DNA from: QHXW01 sp963752965
Lineage (GTDB): Bacteria > Acidobacteriota > Terriglobia > Bryobacterales > Bryobacteraceae
Direction of reading: 5' to 3'
Length of the DNA stretch: 64,000 nucleotides
NCBI GenBank assembly: GCA_963752965.1
Contig: CAVWAJ010000015.1
Coordinates: forward strand, 62,001-126,000
Part shown: positions 31,105 to 41,018 of the stretch, piece after piece
Layout of the letters: each line of letters begins with the position of its first letter
How positions within the stretch are numbered: the first letter of the stretch is position 1
Made by a program: the position numbers and the translations under genes
The notes under the pieces: generated by a model
What the model was told of the DNA's origin: nothing
Database searches by the model: none
Seen by the model: only the letters and a program-made list of their open reading frames with translations

Positions 31105-32875
31105 CGGGATGCTCCTCTTTCGGTGCATTTTGGGTAACTGCTGCGGCCATGTTTCTTACGAGTTCCGCATTGGTCGTAGGCTGCCAGCCGTGGCCCTTCA
31201 GAGGGCGACCAAACTCGAATGAGCCCGCGTAATATGGATCGCGTGTGTTCTCCAGGAAATCCTGGAGCAGATAGAGTGACAGGTTCAGGAAATTGCCGTC
31301 GGATTCGCCGCAGTAGAGATGCAACTTGCCTACGAGATCGCGACCAATCCTCAGCCAGTTGCGCTCCAGGTACTCTCGCAGGTCGTAGCCATGCTCGCGT
31401 GCGTAGCGCGCCACCTCACGATTCATTTTGCCCGTGCTCTTATCCCACAGTGGTATGGGATAGCCGTCAACGCCGATAGGGTTGATGACCACTTCGTAGT
31501 CGTTGAGCCAGATAGTGGACCGCTCTTTATCACCGAGCACGCTCTGGAGCCGGCTCATCTGCCGGACGGTGAGCCGTGTCTGGCCGTCGATGGTGCGTGA
31601 GGCCAGCCGTTCTTCTTGTACCCAGTCGCCGCTTGAAATCGTAAAGGCGTTTTCGTCGTTGTAAATGTCGATGCCGCCGTTGTAGCGACGCAGGTCCACG
31701 GGATCGGGGTAAAACGTCCAGACGCCTCCAAAGAAATCTGGGTGGTATACCTGCAGCGCTAGTGATTCCCAGCCTCCCGTCGAGCCGCCCGTCAGCATTC
31801 GTGCCCAGGGCTGGGGGATCATGCGGAAGTGCGATTCCAGAAAGGGGATCAGCTCGGTCATGATCGCGTCGCCGTAGGGACCTTCGTTCTCGGAATTAAC
31901 CGCGTAGGAGTCGTCGTAGTAGGGGCTGGGATGCTGGAAGGTCACCGCGATCATGCGCGGAAAATGTTCCGAGTTCCACGCCTGGAAGAACTCGTAACCG
32001 GTGTCCACATTTTCGAGTGCGCCGTTGTAGTGGGAATAGAGTGGAGGTTCGACCATGTTCACGTGGGCGGCGACGGCACGTTCCCTATCTCGCGCCCAGC
32101 TCTTTTCGGTGGGATCGAACTTGGTGGAAAACCCGAAGGGTGCATCGAGGCTGAAATGGCCTTGCAGGTACATCGCTGGGTAAATGACGTCTGGATGGTC
32201 ATCATAGCCCTTGGGAAGCAGAACCGTGGCACCGATGTAGATGGGGCGGCCCCAGAAGCGGCTAAGGAGCGGGCTCTGCATTTTGAATCGTTTTACCCAT
32301 GGCGTGTCAGCAGGCACGTCGATGGCTGGGATTTTTCTTGTCAGCTCTAACTTGATCTTGTAACCCTCGGCTGGGTCGAGATGTACCTTGCGAACTTCGC
32401 TAGTGAGGTTTCCCGGGGACCGCGTGAAGTTCTGGCCTTCCCACTGGTCCATGTGCGCCCAGATCACGTGGCCGTCGGCACGGTGGAATTCGGTGTAGAT
32501 GTTTAGCAGCGCCTGAACATAATAGTCACCGGCGGGCACGTCTCCTAGGCTATCCAGAGGAAAGCCGTTCGTGCTCTGATCGAGAATGGCGGCGACCCCG
32601 GGCCTTTGTGCGGTTACGTTGCTCGCAAACACAGCGGAACCGCGATAGAGCTGGAGACGGGGCTCGGACTCGTTGGTTTTTGCGATAAAGACGAACATCC
32701 TGCCGGTAACTGGTTCGGCACGGAGGTTGGCGGCAAAGGAGATTTCGAAATTCGTTGACCGAGCCGATTGGCCTGCAAGGGGTATTCCCAATACTAGACT
32801 CAGCAGTGCGCGAACCCCGCTCAGGAGCCATTTAGCGCACGGGGAGTTCGATATCGGGCAGGGCCGGGAATTCAT
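31088..32875 (-). CDS. Secreted esterase-like alpha/beta hydrolase
   Basis: A 595-aa exported protein. N-terminal hydrophobic stretch LLSGVRALLSLVLGIPLAG acts as signal. An N-terminal beta domain (about 45-190) precedes an esterase-D/feruloyl-esterase-like alpha/beta hydrolase. Markers are GATVLLPKGYDDHPDVIYPA, then MYLQGHFS, the nucleophile elbow RMLTGGSTGGWESLALQVYH (GxSxG) and WTFYPDPVDLRRY. The catalytic Asp and His (GESDG region and GHGWQP) lie in the C-terminal part. It probably hydrolyses an ester in plant polymers or glycans. The single ATG lacks a good ribosome site, so the start is uncertain. The gene is bracketed by an 18-bp direct repeat. Confidence 0.75.
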   Translation of the reverse strand: MNSRPCPISNSPCAKWLLSGVRALLSLVLGIPLAGQSARSTNFEISFAANLRAEPVTGRMFVFIAKTNESEPRLQLYRGSAVFASNVTAQRPGVAAILDQSTNGFPLDSLGDVPAGDYYVQALLNIYTEFHRADGHVIWAHMDQWEGQNFTRSPGNLTSEVRKVHLDPAEGYKIKLELTRKIPAIDVPADTPWVKRFKMQSPLLSRFWGRPIYIGATVLLPKGYDDHPDVIYPAMYLQGHFSLDAPFGFSTKFDPTEKSWARDRERAVAAHVNMVEPPLYSHYNGALENVDTGYEFFQAWNSEHFPRMIAVTFQHPSPYYDDSYAVNSENEGPYGDAIMTELIPFLESHFRMIPQPWARMLTGGSTGGWESLALQVYHPDFFGGVWTFYPDPVDLRRYNGGIDIYNDENAFTISSGDWVQEERLASRTIDGQTRLTVRQMSRLQSVLGDKERSTIWLNDYEVVINPIGVDGYPIPLWDKSTGKMNREVARYAREHGYDLREYLERNWLRIGRDLVGKLHLYCGESDGNFLNLSLYLLQDFLENTRDPYYAGSFEFGRPLKGHGWQPTTNAELVRNMAAAVTQNAPKEEHPDRWQY

Positions 32876-33036
32876 CGAACAAGGGTATCAGCTCGGGTCA
32901 CGGTTGTGTACGAGTCGCCCGCCACAAATGAGTTCCCAAATGCCACAAGAGTGTGACTGGCCCGTGATTACCTGCGGGTCGCGCTCCGTTCCACGAGAGC
33001 GGTCAGGCGGACGGAGTATAGCTGCCGCTGTGAAGT

Positions 33037-33054
33037 ATTAACGGACACCATTTC
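33037..33054 (+). repeat. 18-bp direct repeat, right copy
   Basis: ATTAACGGACACCATTTC, identical to 31023-31040. The distance between copies (about 2.0 kb) equals the esterase gene plus short flanks. Confidence 0.7.
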
Positions 33055-33230
33055 AAGTGGCTCGTGCGCGCGCGGTCCCACTGGGAACACCTGCCAGCCG
33101 GCGCTAGCGCCTCGGCAACGCGCCGCCGTCCTGCCTCAAATTCGCTCCCGCAATTGCCTGCGAAATCCCGTTTCAATCACAGGCCCGAATCAATCGCCAT
33201 CGTGCCCCGGCTTTTTCTCCAGAACATCTA

Positions 33231-34395
33231 GTGTAGTGCGGCATGCAGATTAACGATTATGCAGCGCGTGGCGGGCGCGCTTGACCTTTTCCAGAATATC
33301 GGACGCTTTGGCGGTCCAGACAAACGGTTTGGGATGGTCGTTGTGCTGGTCAATGTAGTCGCCAATGGCCATGATCAGTTCCTCGACGTCGCGGAAGATG
33401 CCTCGCCGCAGCCGATTCTGAGTGAGGTCACGGAAGAAACGCTCCACCATGTTCAGCCATGAACTGCTGGTGGGAGTGAAGTACACGTGGAAGCGCGGAT
33501 GGCGGGCCAGCCACTTCTCAACCTTGGGATGTTTGTGCGTGGCATAGTTATCCGCGATCAGATGGATTTGCTTGCCTGCAGGGGTGACTTGGTCAATCAC
33601 GCGCAGGAATTTCAGCCACTCCTGATGCCGGTGCCGGTCGTCGCACATGCTGATTACGGTGCCATCGAGCGTGCTCATGGCCGCAAACAGGGTTGCCGTT
33701 CCGTTGCGCTTGTAGTCGTGGGTCATCGTTCCGCAGCGTCCCTTCTTCAGCGGCAGGCCAGGTTGCGTGCGGTCCAGTGCTTGGATCTGGCTCTTCTCAT
33801 CGGCGCAGAGGACGATGGCGTGTTCTGGCGGGTTGAGATAAAGCCCGATGATGGCGTCCAGTTTCTCGGCGAACTCGGGATCGTGGCTCACCTTGAAGGT
33901 CCGCGCCAAGTGCGGCTTCAGACCATGTTTCTGCCAGATCCGGCGCACGCTCTTTTCACTGACGCCTGCGGCCTCTGCCATGGTGCGCGTGCTCCAGTGG
34001 GTCGCGTTGTCGGGCTTCTCCTGCGTGGTTCTCCGGATCACCTCTTGCACCTGGGCCGGTGTGATGGTTGGTGTTCTTCCCGGGCGCGGCGCATCTTTGT
34101 CCAGCGCCGCAAAACCACCGTCCAGAAACCGATTCCGCCAGCGCGCGGCCTTCTCCGGTGTGATCTTCAACTCCGCCGCGATCTGCTGATCTTGCAGCCC
34201 CGCTCCGGCCAACAAAACGATCCGCGCTCGTTCCACGCTCCGTGCCGGCGCGCTGCGAGCTCGGGCCCGAGATTCCAGGATCTCTTGCTGGTCAGAACTC
34301 AGAACCACGGGTCGCGCCACACGCATCGTCTTCGGTCCTCCTATTGTAAAGACGACGCGTATTCTATAATCGTTACTATTTATGCCGCACTACAC
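33231..34395 (-). mobile_element. IS630-family element with TA target duplication
   Basis: The ends are inverted: GTGTAGTGCGGCAT at the left and its complement ATGCCGCACTACAC at the right, with further matching blocks (TAACGATTAT) inside. The element is 1165 bp and flanked on each side by TA (33229-33230, 34396-34397), the expected IS630 target. One intact transposase gene fills it. The pre-insertion site would read AGAACATCTAGATCGTGC. Confidence 0.88.
33250..34326 (-). CDS. IS630-family transposase
   Basis: A 358-aa DDE transposase. The N-terminal paired HTH includes LQDQQIAAELKITPEKAARW and AGVSEKSVRRIWQKHGLKPH. The catalytic set is Asp in IVLCADEKSQIQALDRTQPG, Asp in IHLIADNYATHKH and Glu in WLNMVERFFRDLT. 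Length is normal for the single-frame IS630 group; no frameshift. Both IS ends are present, so it may be active. Confidence 0.93.
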   Translation of the reverse strand: MRVARPVVLSSDQQEILESRARARSAPARSVERARIVLLAGAGLQDQQIAAELKITPEKAARWRNRFLDGGFAALDKDAPRPGRTPTITPAQVQEVIRRTTQEKPDNATHWSTRTMAEAAGVSEKSVRRIWQKHGLKPHLARTFKVSHDPEFAEKLDAIIGLYLNPPEHAIVLCADEKSQIQALDRTQPGLPLKKGRCGTMTHDYKRNGTATLFAAMSTLDGTVISMCDDRHRHQEWLKFLRVIDQVTPAGKQIHLIADNYATHKHPKVEKWLARHPRFHVYFTPTSSSWLNMVERFFRDLTQNRLRRGIFRDVEELIMAIGDYIDQHNDHPKPFVWTAKASDILEKVKRARHALHNR

Positions 34396-34660
34396 TAGAT
34401 CGTGCCCCCCCGGGCTCAAAACTGGTTGCCCTTGTCCATAACAGCGCTCATGCGGACCCACCGCCTGACCGCCACAGGGATCTCGATGCGTGACAGCCAA
34501 AACATGAGCGGTTAATGCGCCGGCCCAGCCCCATAGGCATCGAGTGCCTTGTGTGTCACACGCCCCATGTCACACGCCCCATTGCAGAGGGAAAGCCAAT
34601 CTGTTATGAGTTACTCGTCGGTCGAAACAGTCCAGCATCCGAATCAAGGGAGGATCCCTC

Positions 34661-37147
34661 ATGTCTGCAGCTTGGTGGCACCCGAGGTCTACAGGCGATC
34701 CAGGTGGAGATCGTCACGCCGCAAGCATCCAGCTCGGGTACATCGCCCTGTCCTTCGCCTTAGCACCGGCCATCATCCGTTCGGTGGGGAATAAGGACGA
34801 TCCGCTTGTTCCTTTGGCCATCAGCGAGGTGATAGTGCTTGCCGCTCTGGTCTTGAATTACGTGGGGAAGTGGATTTGGGCAACAAGGCTCGGCGCGTTT
34901 GGGTTGCTGTTTGCCTTCGCATTCATGGTGAGTGAAGCCCACGACGGCTTCCGCAGCATCGCCATGCTGTTTTTCCCTGGGCTGCTCCTAATTGCCGTGA
35001 TGTTGCTGAGAACAGTTGACTACCTGGTTCTATCTTTCGCCACGCTGCTGACGGTCACAGGCCTTGGCGTCGCGGAAATCCACGGCCTGCTTCCTACGGT
35101 GCACATTGTGCGCACTCCGACGGACTACTTCACAGTCTTCTTCGTTGATCTCACGCTCGTGGTAATCGCGGTCTTCGGCGGACGGATCACCCGCGATACA
35201 AGGCAGAATCTGTCAGGGATCCGCGCCACCGTCGATCAGTTAGCCACCGCCAACCGCGAGTTGAAACGCTCAGAGGCAAGGTACCGAAGGTTTGTCGAAC
35301 TGGCCGTGGATGCCATCTTTGTGGTCAACCGCGACGGGATGATTCTCGAAGTCAACCGCCAGGCATCCGCTCTTACGGGTATCGCCAGGGAAAAATTGCT
35401 CAGCGCTTCAATGCACACGATTCTCTCGCCGATCAAGCCTCAAGGGAATCCTTTCCCTCTGGATGTACTCGCAGAAGGCGTGTCAATCATGCGTCCTTGT
35501 CTGATTGGTCGGCCAGACGGCAAGACGGCGGAGGCGGAGATACACGCGGCCATGCTTCCGGAGGGCCTGATTCTATGCTTCTGCCGCGACATCACTGAGC
35601 GCAAGCGGGCCGAGGAGGAGCGGAAGAAACTGCAGGCCCAGTTGATCCAGGCCCAGAAGATGGAATCGATAGGGCGTTTGGCTGGCGGCGTAGCCCACGA
35701 TTTCAACAACCTGCTGACTGTGATTAACGGATACAGCCGGCTGCTGCTTGACAACATGAGTTCGGACGATCCGAGCCGCGACCGCCTCGAGGAGATCAAC
35801 AGGGCTGGAGAGCGCGCCGCGGGAGTAACCAAACAACTGTTGGCTTTCAGCCGCAAGCAGATACTGCAACCGCGTGTACTCGATTGCAACCGCGTCGTGC
35901 GGGAGATGCGGCCGATGCTGACGGCTCTGGTAGGGGAGGACGTCGAGTTGTGTGTCAAGTTGCACGAAGGAGCCGTGACGGTCTACGCCGATCCGCATCA
36001 GTTGGAGCAGGTGATCATGAATCTGGCGGTAAACGCCCGGGACGCCATGCCGGACGGAGGCAAGTTACTGATTGAGACAGCCGTTGTGGAATGCGACGAC
36101 AGCGTTGCCCAAGTGCATTCCGGGGTGCAGGTGGGCCCCTACGTCATGCTAACGATGACCGACAGCGGCATCGGAATGGACGAGGAAACACGCCGGCACA
36201 TATTCGAACCATTCTTCACCACCAAGCCAGTCAGCAAAGGAACCGGCCTTGGGCTGTCGATGATCGACGGTATCGTCGAGCAGAGCGGCGGCCACATCGA
36301 GGTCAACAGCGAACTTGGGCGGGGGACGACCTTCAGGACATATCTACCCAAGGTTGCGGATGCGCCCGGCGATTCTGGAGAGTCGGAAGGCGTTTCCGTT
36401 CCGCCGACCAGGGGAAAGGAGACGGTGTTGGTGGTGGAGGACCAGGCGGAGGTCCGGGAATATGCGGCAGCCACGCTAGGGGCCTACGGCTACCGCGTGA
36501 TCCAGGCAGAGAACGCCAGCGAGGCGCTGCGGCTTTGCGAGCGCGGGGGCATCGATCTGGTCTTGACAGACGTGGTCATGCCGAACTTGAGCGGTAGGGA
36601 ACTGGCTAACCTTCTGGCGAAACACTGGCCCGACGTCAAAGTCCTGTTCATGTCGGGCCACGCCGACGACGCCATCGCGCATCATGGGGTTGTGCAGAAA
36701 GGAGCGGAATTCCTCCAGAAACCGTTCAGGCCAGACCAGTTGGCAATCAAAGTCCGGGAATTGCTGGTACCGTCAGATCGCGTGGCTCGCATCCTTGTCG
36801 CAGACGACGAAGCGGGAGTACGCAAATTCTTGCGGATGGTCCTAGAGGGTGGCGGTTACGAAGTGATAGAGGCGGCAAACGGTAGGGAGGCGATGCAAGA
36901 GGTGCGAGCCGGACGGGTAGACTTGTTGATCACGGACCTAGTGATGCCCGAACAAGAAGGGATCGAGACCATCATGGCTCTACGCAGGGAGGCAGCCGGG
37001 ATCAAAGTCATCGCTATTTCAGGTGCGTTCGGAGGAGATTTCTTGAAAGTGGCTCGCCAACTCGGAGTTCAAGCGGTGTTGAACAAACCGGTGGACGCCG
37101 GCCTGTTGCTCGTCAAGGTTGCGGAGGTGCTGCAGTCGCGGCGGTGA
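34661..37147 (+). CDS. Membrane hybrid histidine kinase with PAS and two receiver domains
   Basis: An 828-aa sensor kinase. ATG 34661 has GGGAGGA about 6 nt upstream. Residues about 20-175 hold around six hydrophobic helices (an integral-membrane sensor of no named type). A PAS domain follows (about 205-310: YRRFVELAVDAIFVVNRDGM). HisKA has H346 in LAGGVAHDFNNLLTVINGYS; HATPase shows NLAVNARDAMPDGG, DSGIGM and GTGLGLSMIDGIVEQSGG. Two C-terminal receivers have phospho-acceptors D637 (LVLTDVVMPN) and D759 (LLITDLVMPEQ). The two receivers suggest a phosphorelay or competition for phosphate. No output regulator is adjacent. Signal unknown. Confidence 0.9.
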   Translation: MSAAWWHPRSTGDPGGDRHAASIQLGYIALSFALAPAIIRSVGNKDDPLVPLAISEVIVLAALVLNYVGKWIWATRLGAFGLLFAFAFMVSEAHDGFRSIAMLFFPGLLLIAVMLLRTVDYLVLSFATLLTVTGLGVAEIHGLLPTVHIVRTPTDYFTVFFVDLTLVVIAVFGGRITRDTRQNLSGIRATVDQLATANRELKRSEARYRRFVELAVDAIFVVNRDGMILEVNRQASALTGIAREKLLSASMHTILSPIKPQGNPFPLDVLAEGVSIMRPCLIGRPDGKTAEAEIHAAMLPEGLILCFCRDITERKRAEEERKKLQAQLIQAQKMESIGRLAGGVAHDFNNLLTVINGYSRLLLDNMSSDDPSRDRLEEINRAGERAAGVTKQLLAFSRKQILQPRVLDCNRVVREMRPMLTALVGEDVELCVKLHEGAVTVYADPHQLEQVIMNLAVNARDAMPDGGKLLIETAVVECDDSVAQVHSGVQVGPYVMLTMTDSGIGMDEETRRHIFEPFFTTKPVSKGTGLGLSMIDGIVEQSGGHIEVNSELGRGTTFRTYLPKVADAPGDSGESEGVSVPPTRGKETVLVVEDQAEVREYAAATLGAYGYRVIQAENASEALRLCERGGIDLVLTDVVMPNLSGRELANLLAKHWPDVKVLFMSGHADDAIAHHGVVQKGAEFLQKPFRPDQLAIKVRELLVPSDRVARILVADDEAGVRKFLRMVLEGGGYEVIEAANGREAMQEVRAGRVDLLITDLVMPEQEGIETIMALRREAAGIKVIAISGAFGGDFLKVARQLGVQAVLNKPVDAGLLLVKVAEVLQSRR

Positions 37148-37795
37148 GTTAACCACTAGAACCTCCCATCGCTGAGCGCCGAGGATCTGGCCAACCGATT
37201 TCGGCATGGAATCCTGGCGATAACAGCGGCGAGTTGACTTGCCTCCCCAATTGAGCCATGGATGTGTTTGGACGCGAGTGGCCATGCACATTCGGACCAA
37301 GTTCCTTCGGCTTCGCAAGCCTGTGTCGCTGGACGATCGTATCGACGATTGGCGGGTTTGCTGGCTCGGCGGGTGGGACAAAGGCCGAGTCTTCTTCGTG
37401 GTCATGGTCTGCCCCAGCTTCATCGGACTCCCTGAAACCGTCGCCGCGGCCCGCCACCAAGTAGCCACCAAGTAAATGAATAGGGCGACGATGTCCGTCG
37501 TGGCAGGAAAACAAACCGAGCGGAGGACGGAAGAGACGGATGGGTGTCTGGGAAATCGCTTAAAATCAGGCGCTTCCAGACTATTGTGCTCCCGGAGGAG
37601 CTAGGGGTGGCGCCTTCCTGGGCTGCCGGAGTCGTTCGAAATGGGGAAAGTGAGAAAAACAGCTCAAAGAGAGGCGGTTGGATCTACAATCGACACCGGG
37701 CCAGGACGGCAAAATTGGAATCCTGGCTAATACCATAGGAACGCCGGGACGCTGTTCCTGGCGCTCGTCCTATCTCACCGACGAGAGGAGGACTT
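37148..37795. other. 650-base stretch without a supported gene
   Basis: Frames of 60-150 codons exist on both strands, notably a minus-strand one with DEAGADHDHEEDSAFVPPAE, but none has a ribosome site and none resembles a known protein. The right end holds the GAGAGGAGG ribosome site of the lipoprotein gene. Confidence 0.4.
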
Positions 37796-40006
37796 ATGAA
37801 AAAAAGCGCGATTGGATTCGCTGGTTTGATTTTGGTTCTTCTGCTGGCATGCTGCGGCCAACAAGGTCAGCAGGCCCAGCAGAAGATCGCATACAAAGGA
37901 GTGACTACCGAAGCCTCCTACGCGTACCATCAGGCGGGAGGGAGAAATTGGGTCCACGGTTTCGCCATCAAAGTGGACAATGCCCAGGCGCTCAGCAACC
38001 CCGGATTGGTCTTTCTGGCCTCGGGGATCCAGAGCTCCGGCCAAGCCCTCCTGAAATTCAACGGTAAGGACTATTCGGTTCCCGCCCAGGATGTCGACTT
38101 CAGCAACCGGGCCAAGGCCGCGGCCAAACCCGAAAGCAGCGGAGGCAAGGCGTCGTTTTACGCCGACGAGCGCGGCGGCGCGGATGTGATTTCCAAGATC
38201 GTGATCCCCCTGAAGGCCGAAGATCTGAAGACTGGAATCAATGATATAGAATTTCTGAAGAGCGGGGATAAGGGTTATGAGATCACCGGCGCGCAGATTC
38301 AATCCGTCACCCCGACGGTGCCCACATTGGTTGCCCAGACATATCACCTGCTGGCGCGCGGCCGCCCGGCCACCATCGACGATTTCGACAAGATCACCGC
38401 ACTGAACGAAAAAGACCGCTGGACAGGCAAGGACGCGCCGCAGTGGTCGATCCGCGGCAAGGTGAATTTTTACCGCTCGGGAATGGACAAGGACCTGGAT
38501 CGCATGTTCCAGATGTTCAAGGAAGCGCATGTCAACCTGGTTTCGGTGAGCGTTCCCCGCGCGACCACCGGCGACGCCTATGTCCGTGCGAAGGCCCTCA
38601 TCGACCGCTTGCACGCCAACAACATGAAGGCCGTGGGTTTCAATTCCCTGGGCGGCGTCTCCATCCGGACCTTATTGATGAATCCGGCCGCCGACGCCTG
38701 GATTGCCCGTGACGAGTACGGGGACAGGATCTGGCGGAACCGCGGCGGTTCCTATGTCTCCGACGTTTCCAGCTCGAGCTTCCGCAACGAGGTGCTGGAA
38801 CACGCGGGGATTCAGATGGACGCCGGCGTCGACGAGCTCTACTATGACTACGGTCTGGGCGGCACGGCCGATGTGCGGACTCTATTCCAAGAAATCCGCG
38901 ATCTCGGCAAGAAGAAGGGCAAGCAGATCGGGGTTTTCGGTAACTGCAAGGGCAACATTCTGGTGGACGAAGTTGCTGACGTGGTCAAGACCGAAGGCAC
39001 CGAGGAAGCCGGCGTCTGGGACGGCAAGTGGGTGAACAACATTCCGCAGGCCCGCCTCTACTACACCGTCGCCTACGGCAAGCGCTATGAGAGCAAGTAC
39101 GAAGGCGCCGACCCCGGTGTCCCCAACCCCGGCGCCCACGATGTGCGCGACGGCATGAAGATGGGCTGGAGGAAGCCCATTGCCGAAGCCACCGCCTTCC
39201 AGTCTGATTTCGCCATCGCGGAGTCCGGCCCCAAGCTCCTCAACGGCTGGGTCCACCAGGACAACCCGCTGGCCGTCCAAACCTGGAAAGACATCGTCAA
39301 TTACTTAACCTTCAAAGCGGAAAACCAGGACTTGATCACCGACATTTCGACCGTCAGCAAGATCGGGCTGGTGGCGCCTCCTCTGGTTCCCAGCTTCGAG
39401 GTGAAGCTGCGACGTGAAGCCCTGTACAAGGCCCTGGCGGAAATGAACATCATGTACGACGTGTTGTTGTTGCACCACGTCACGCCCGAGCTGCTCTCTC
39501 ACTACAAGGCCCTCATTATCTCCGATATTCCGTGGATGGATGCTTCCCAGATGGCGGCCATCGAGGGTTTTAAGAAAAACGGCGGAAAGATCTACACGAT
39601 CGGAAGCTCGGAGAGGCTGTGCGACCTCTCGGATATTACTTCGCCCGCCGATCTTTTCGGACTGAGCGAGCCGGCTGGCCGGAAGACGGTTGCGAGTAAT
39701 GTCCGGAAGGTGGAGGGCGAGCCGCTGATTACGCTCGAAGAGACCAGATACGTAGCGGCCAATCTGTTGAAGAAGAACAATGAGAACCGCTACATCCTGC
39801 ACCTGGTGAATTATGACAAGCCGCTGAAGAACGTCAGGGTGAAGCTGAACCTCGAGGGAGTCGCCGACGCCATCGACGCCAAGAGCCTCCACCTGTTCTC
39901 GCCCGACGCCGTACCCAAGGAGGTCAAGGTCACCAAGGCCAGGGCCCAGGCCGTGGAGTTCGTGGTGCCCGCGCTGGAGGTGTGGGACGTGATCATATTC
40001 GATTAG
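37796..40006 (+). CDS. Large lipoprotein with glycosidase-like TIM-barrel core
   Basis: A 736-aa lipoprotein. GAGAGGAGG precedes ATG 37796. The leader MKKSAIGFAGLILVLLLACC ends in a lipobox (LLAC, Cys19). An N-terminal beta-sandwich (about 30-180) has GFAIKVDNAQALSNPGLVFL. The central part reads like a barrel: DLDRMFQMFKEAHVNLVSVS, NMKAVGFNSLGGVSIRTLLM, GVDELYYDYGLGGTADVRTL and VDEVADVVKTEGTEEAGVWD. It is followed by an amidotransferase-like region (YDVLLLHHVTPELLSHYKAL, IISDIPWMD) as in beta-galactosidase trimerisation domains, then a C-terminal beta-sandwich. This architecture fits an uncharacterised cell-surface glycoside hydrolase. No substrate can be assigned. Confidence 0.65.
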   Translation: MKKSAIGFAGLILVLLLACCGQQGQQAQQKIAYKGVTTEASYAYHQAGGRNWVHGFAIKVDNAQALSNPGLVFLASGIQSSGQALLKFNGKDYSVPAQDVDFSNRAKAAAKPESSGGKASFYADERGGADVISKIVIPLKAEDLKTGINDIEFLKSGDKGYEITGAQIQSVTPTVPTLVAQTYHLLARGRPATIDDFDKITALNEKDRWTGKDAPQWSIRGKVNFYRSGMDKDLDRMFQMFKEAHVNLVSVSVPRATTGDAYVRAKALIDRLHANNMKAVGFNSLGGVSIRTLLMNPAADAWIARDEYGDRIWRNRGGSYVSDVSSSSFRNEVLEHAGIQMDAGVDELYYDYGLGGTADVRTLFQEIRDLGKKKGKQIGVFGNCKGNILVDEVADVVKTEGTEEAGVWDGKWVNNIPQARLYYTVAYGKRYESKYEGADPGVPNPGAHDVRDGMKMGWRKPIAEATAFQSDFAIAESGPKLLNGWVHQDNPLAVQTWKDIVNYLTFKAENQDLITDISTVSKIGLVAPPLVPSFEVKLRREALYKALAEMNIMYDVLLLHHVTPELLSHYKALIISDIPWMDASQMAAIEGFKKNGGKIYTIGSSERLCDLSDITSPADLFGLSEPAGRKTVASNVRKVEGEPLITLEETRYVAANLLKKNNENRYILHLVNYDKPLKNVRVKLNLEGVADAIDAKSLHLFSPDAVPKEVKVTKARAQAVEFVVPALEVWDVIIFD

Positions 40007-40412
40007 ACTCGCGGAACAGGGCGAGGCCTGTGGTCCGCGCCATGGAACTTCCAAGCACCGCACGGGCGCCGGCCGCCCGGGCGGCCCGACTGAAGGCCCC
40101 ACAGCCGACTACTGGTTCTGGCCACTCCCTCGGCTGAATCGGCCGTTCGAACCGCGGTCCTTGCCAAGCGGCGCGAAGGGAGATTTTGACCGGTTGCGCC
40201 GTCTCAGGGTGGAGTGCAGCGGAACTACTCCGTTTTAAGAGGTTGAAGTGGCCTTAACTAAAGGGGAACTGATCGGCAAATGTTCTACCCCCGCGCAAAC
40301 CGGTGCACTCCGGTCGGATCGTCCGGCGGGACCGGCGGTGGGCCGACCGGTTGAGGGCGATCGCCCATCAGGCACTGAATCCGCTCCATCGCAACCGCCA
40401 TATCGGTGCTGA
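40007..40412. other. No supported gene
   Basis: About 400 bases after the lipoprotein gene; no frame with a ribosome site or recognisable composition, and no terminator hairpin that I can support. Confidence 0.4.
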
Positions 40413-40508
40413 ATGGCCATCTACAAGCGTGGTGAGGTCTACTGGAACGAGTTCGTTTTCAAAGGCGCTTCGGCGCTCGGCAAGAATGACCCAGCAGCGC
40501 TTGATTGA
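40413..40508 (+). pseudogene. N-terminal fragment of a tyrosine integrase (arm-binding domain)
   Basis: ATG 40413 begins MAIYKRGEVYWNEFVFKGAS, the typical start of the AP2-like arm-binding domain of soil-bacterial tyrosine integrases, then loses the pattern and stops at 40508. The remainder is gone. It lies next to the 3' end of the IS21-like element. Confidence 0.55.
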
Positions 40509-40673
40509 ACTGACCCACCGTGAGAACGAAACTGGGAACAGGAATACGCTTCAGAGGGCCATCATCCAAGCCGAACGCGTGTTCGTTGGTGGAGTCGAGG
40601 GAGCAGGCGATATCATCCACGCCGCAGGCGTGCGGTTTGGTTTTCCATCATCCGCGCCGAACGGGGCGGGTGC

Positions 40674-41006
40674 CTACCGGGTTGGCGCGATGCGTTGGAG
40701 CTTGTGGCGGAGATACTGGAAGTAGTCCGGTCTGACGCGCAGTTCCCGCACTTCCTCGATGACCGGCAGGAAATAAGCCAGCGAACGAATGGTGGCGAGC
40801 GGCTGGGCATCGGCGGGTCGCATTAATCGGCGCGTTGCCGCCAGCACGAACGCGTTTTCGATCACGCTCACGGAGACTCCGCGTTGGAAGAGCTGCGCAG
40901 CCAGCAGGCGGTCTGGCCTGCGGACGGTCCCCATTGTACCCGGCGTTTTGCGATACCCTTCCAAAACCTGGCGAATATATTCTTCCTGGCTGCGACCATC
41001 GTCCAT
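40674..41006 (-). CDS. Small accessory protein of the IS21-like element
   Basis: A 110-aa helical protein that starts 12 nt after istB. It contains MDDGRSQEEYIRQVLEGYRK, RRPDRLLAAQLFQRGVSVSV and PLATIRSLAYFLPVIEEVRE. The order of helices is reminiscent of small proteins found after istB in related elements, recognised from memory. No enzymatic motif; RRPDRLLAAQLFQRGVSVSV could be a DNA-binding helical unit. It probably helps transposition or its regulation, but this is inferred from position only. Confidence 0.6.
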   Translation of the reverse strand: MDDGRSQEEYIRQVLEGYRKTPGTMGTVRRPDRLLAAQLFQRGVSVSVIENAFVLAATRRLMRPADAQPLATIRSLAYFLPVIEEVRELRVRPDYFQYLRHKLQRIAPTR

Positions 41007-41018
41007 CGATGGGTACTT

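Noticed and set aside
33487..34398. Plus-strand frame of 303 codons over the IS630 element
   Set aside because: Antisense of the transposase gene and extends over the IS end.
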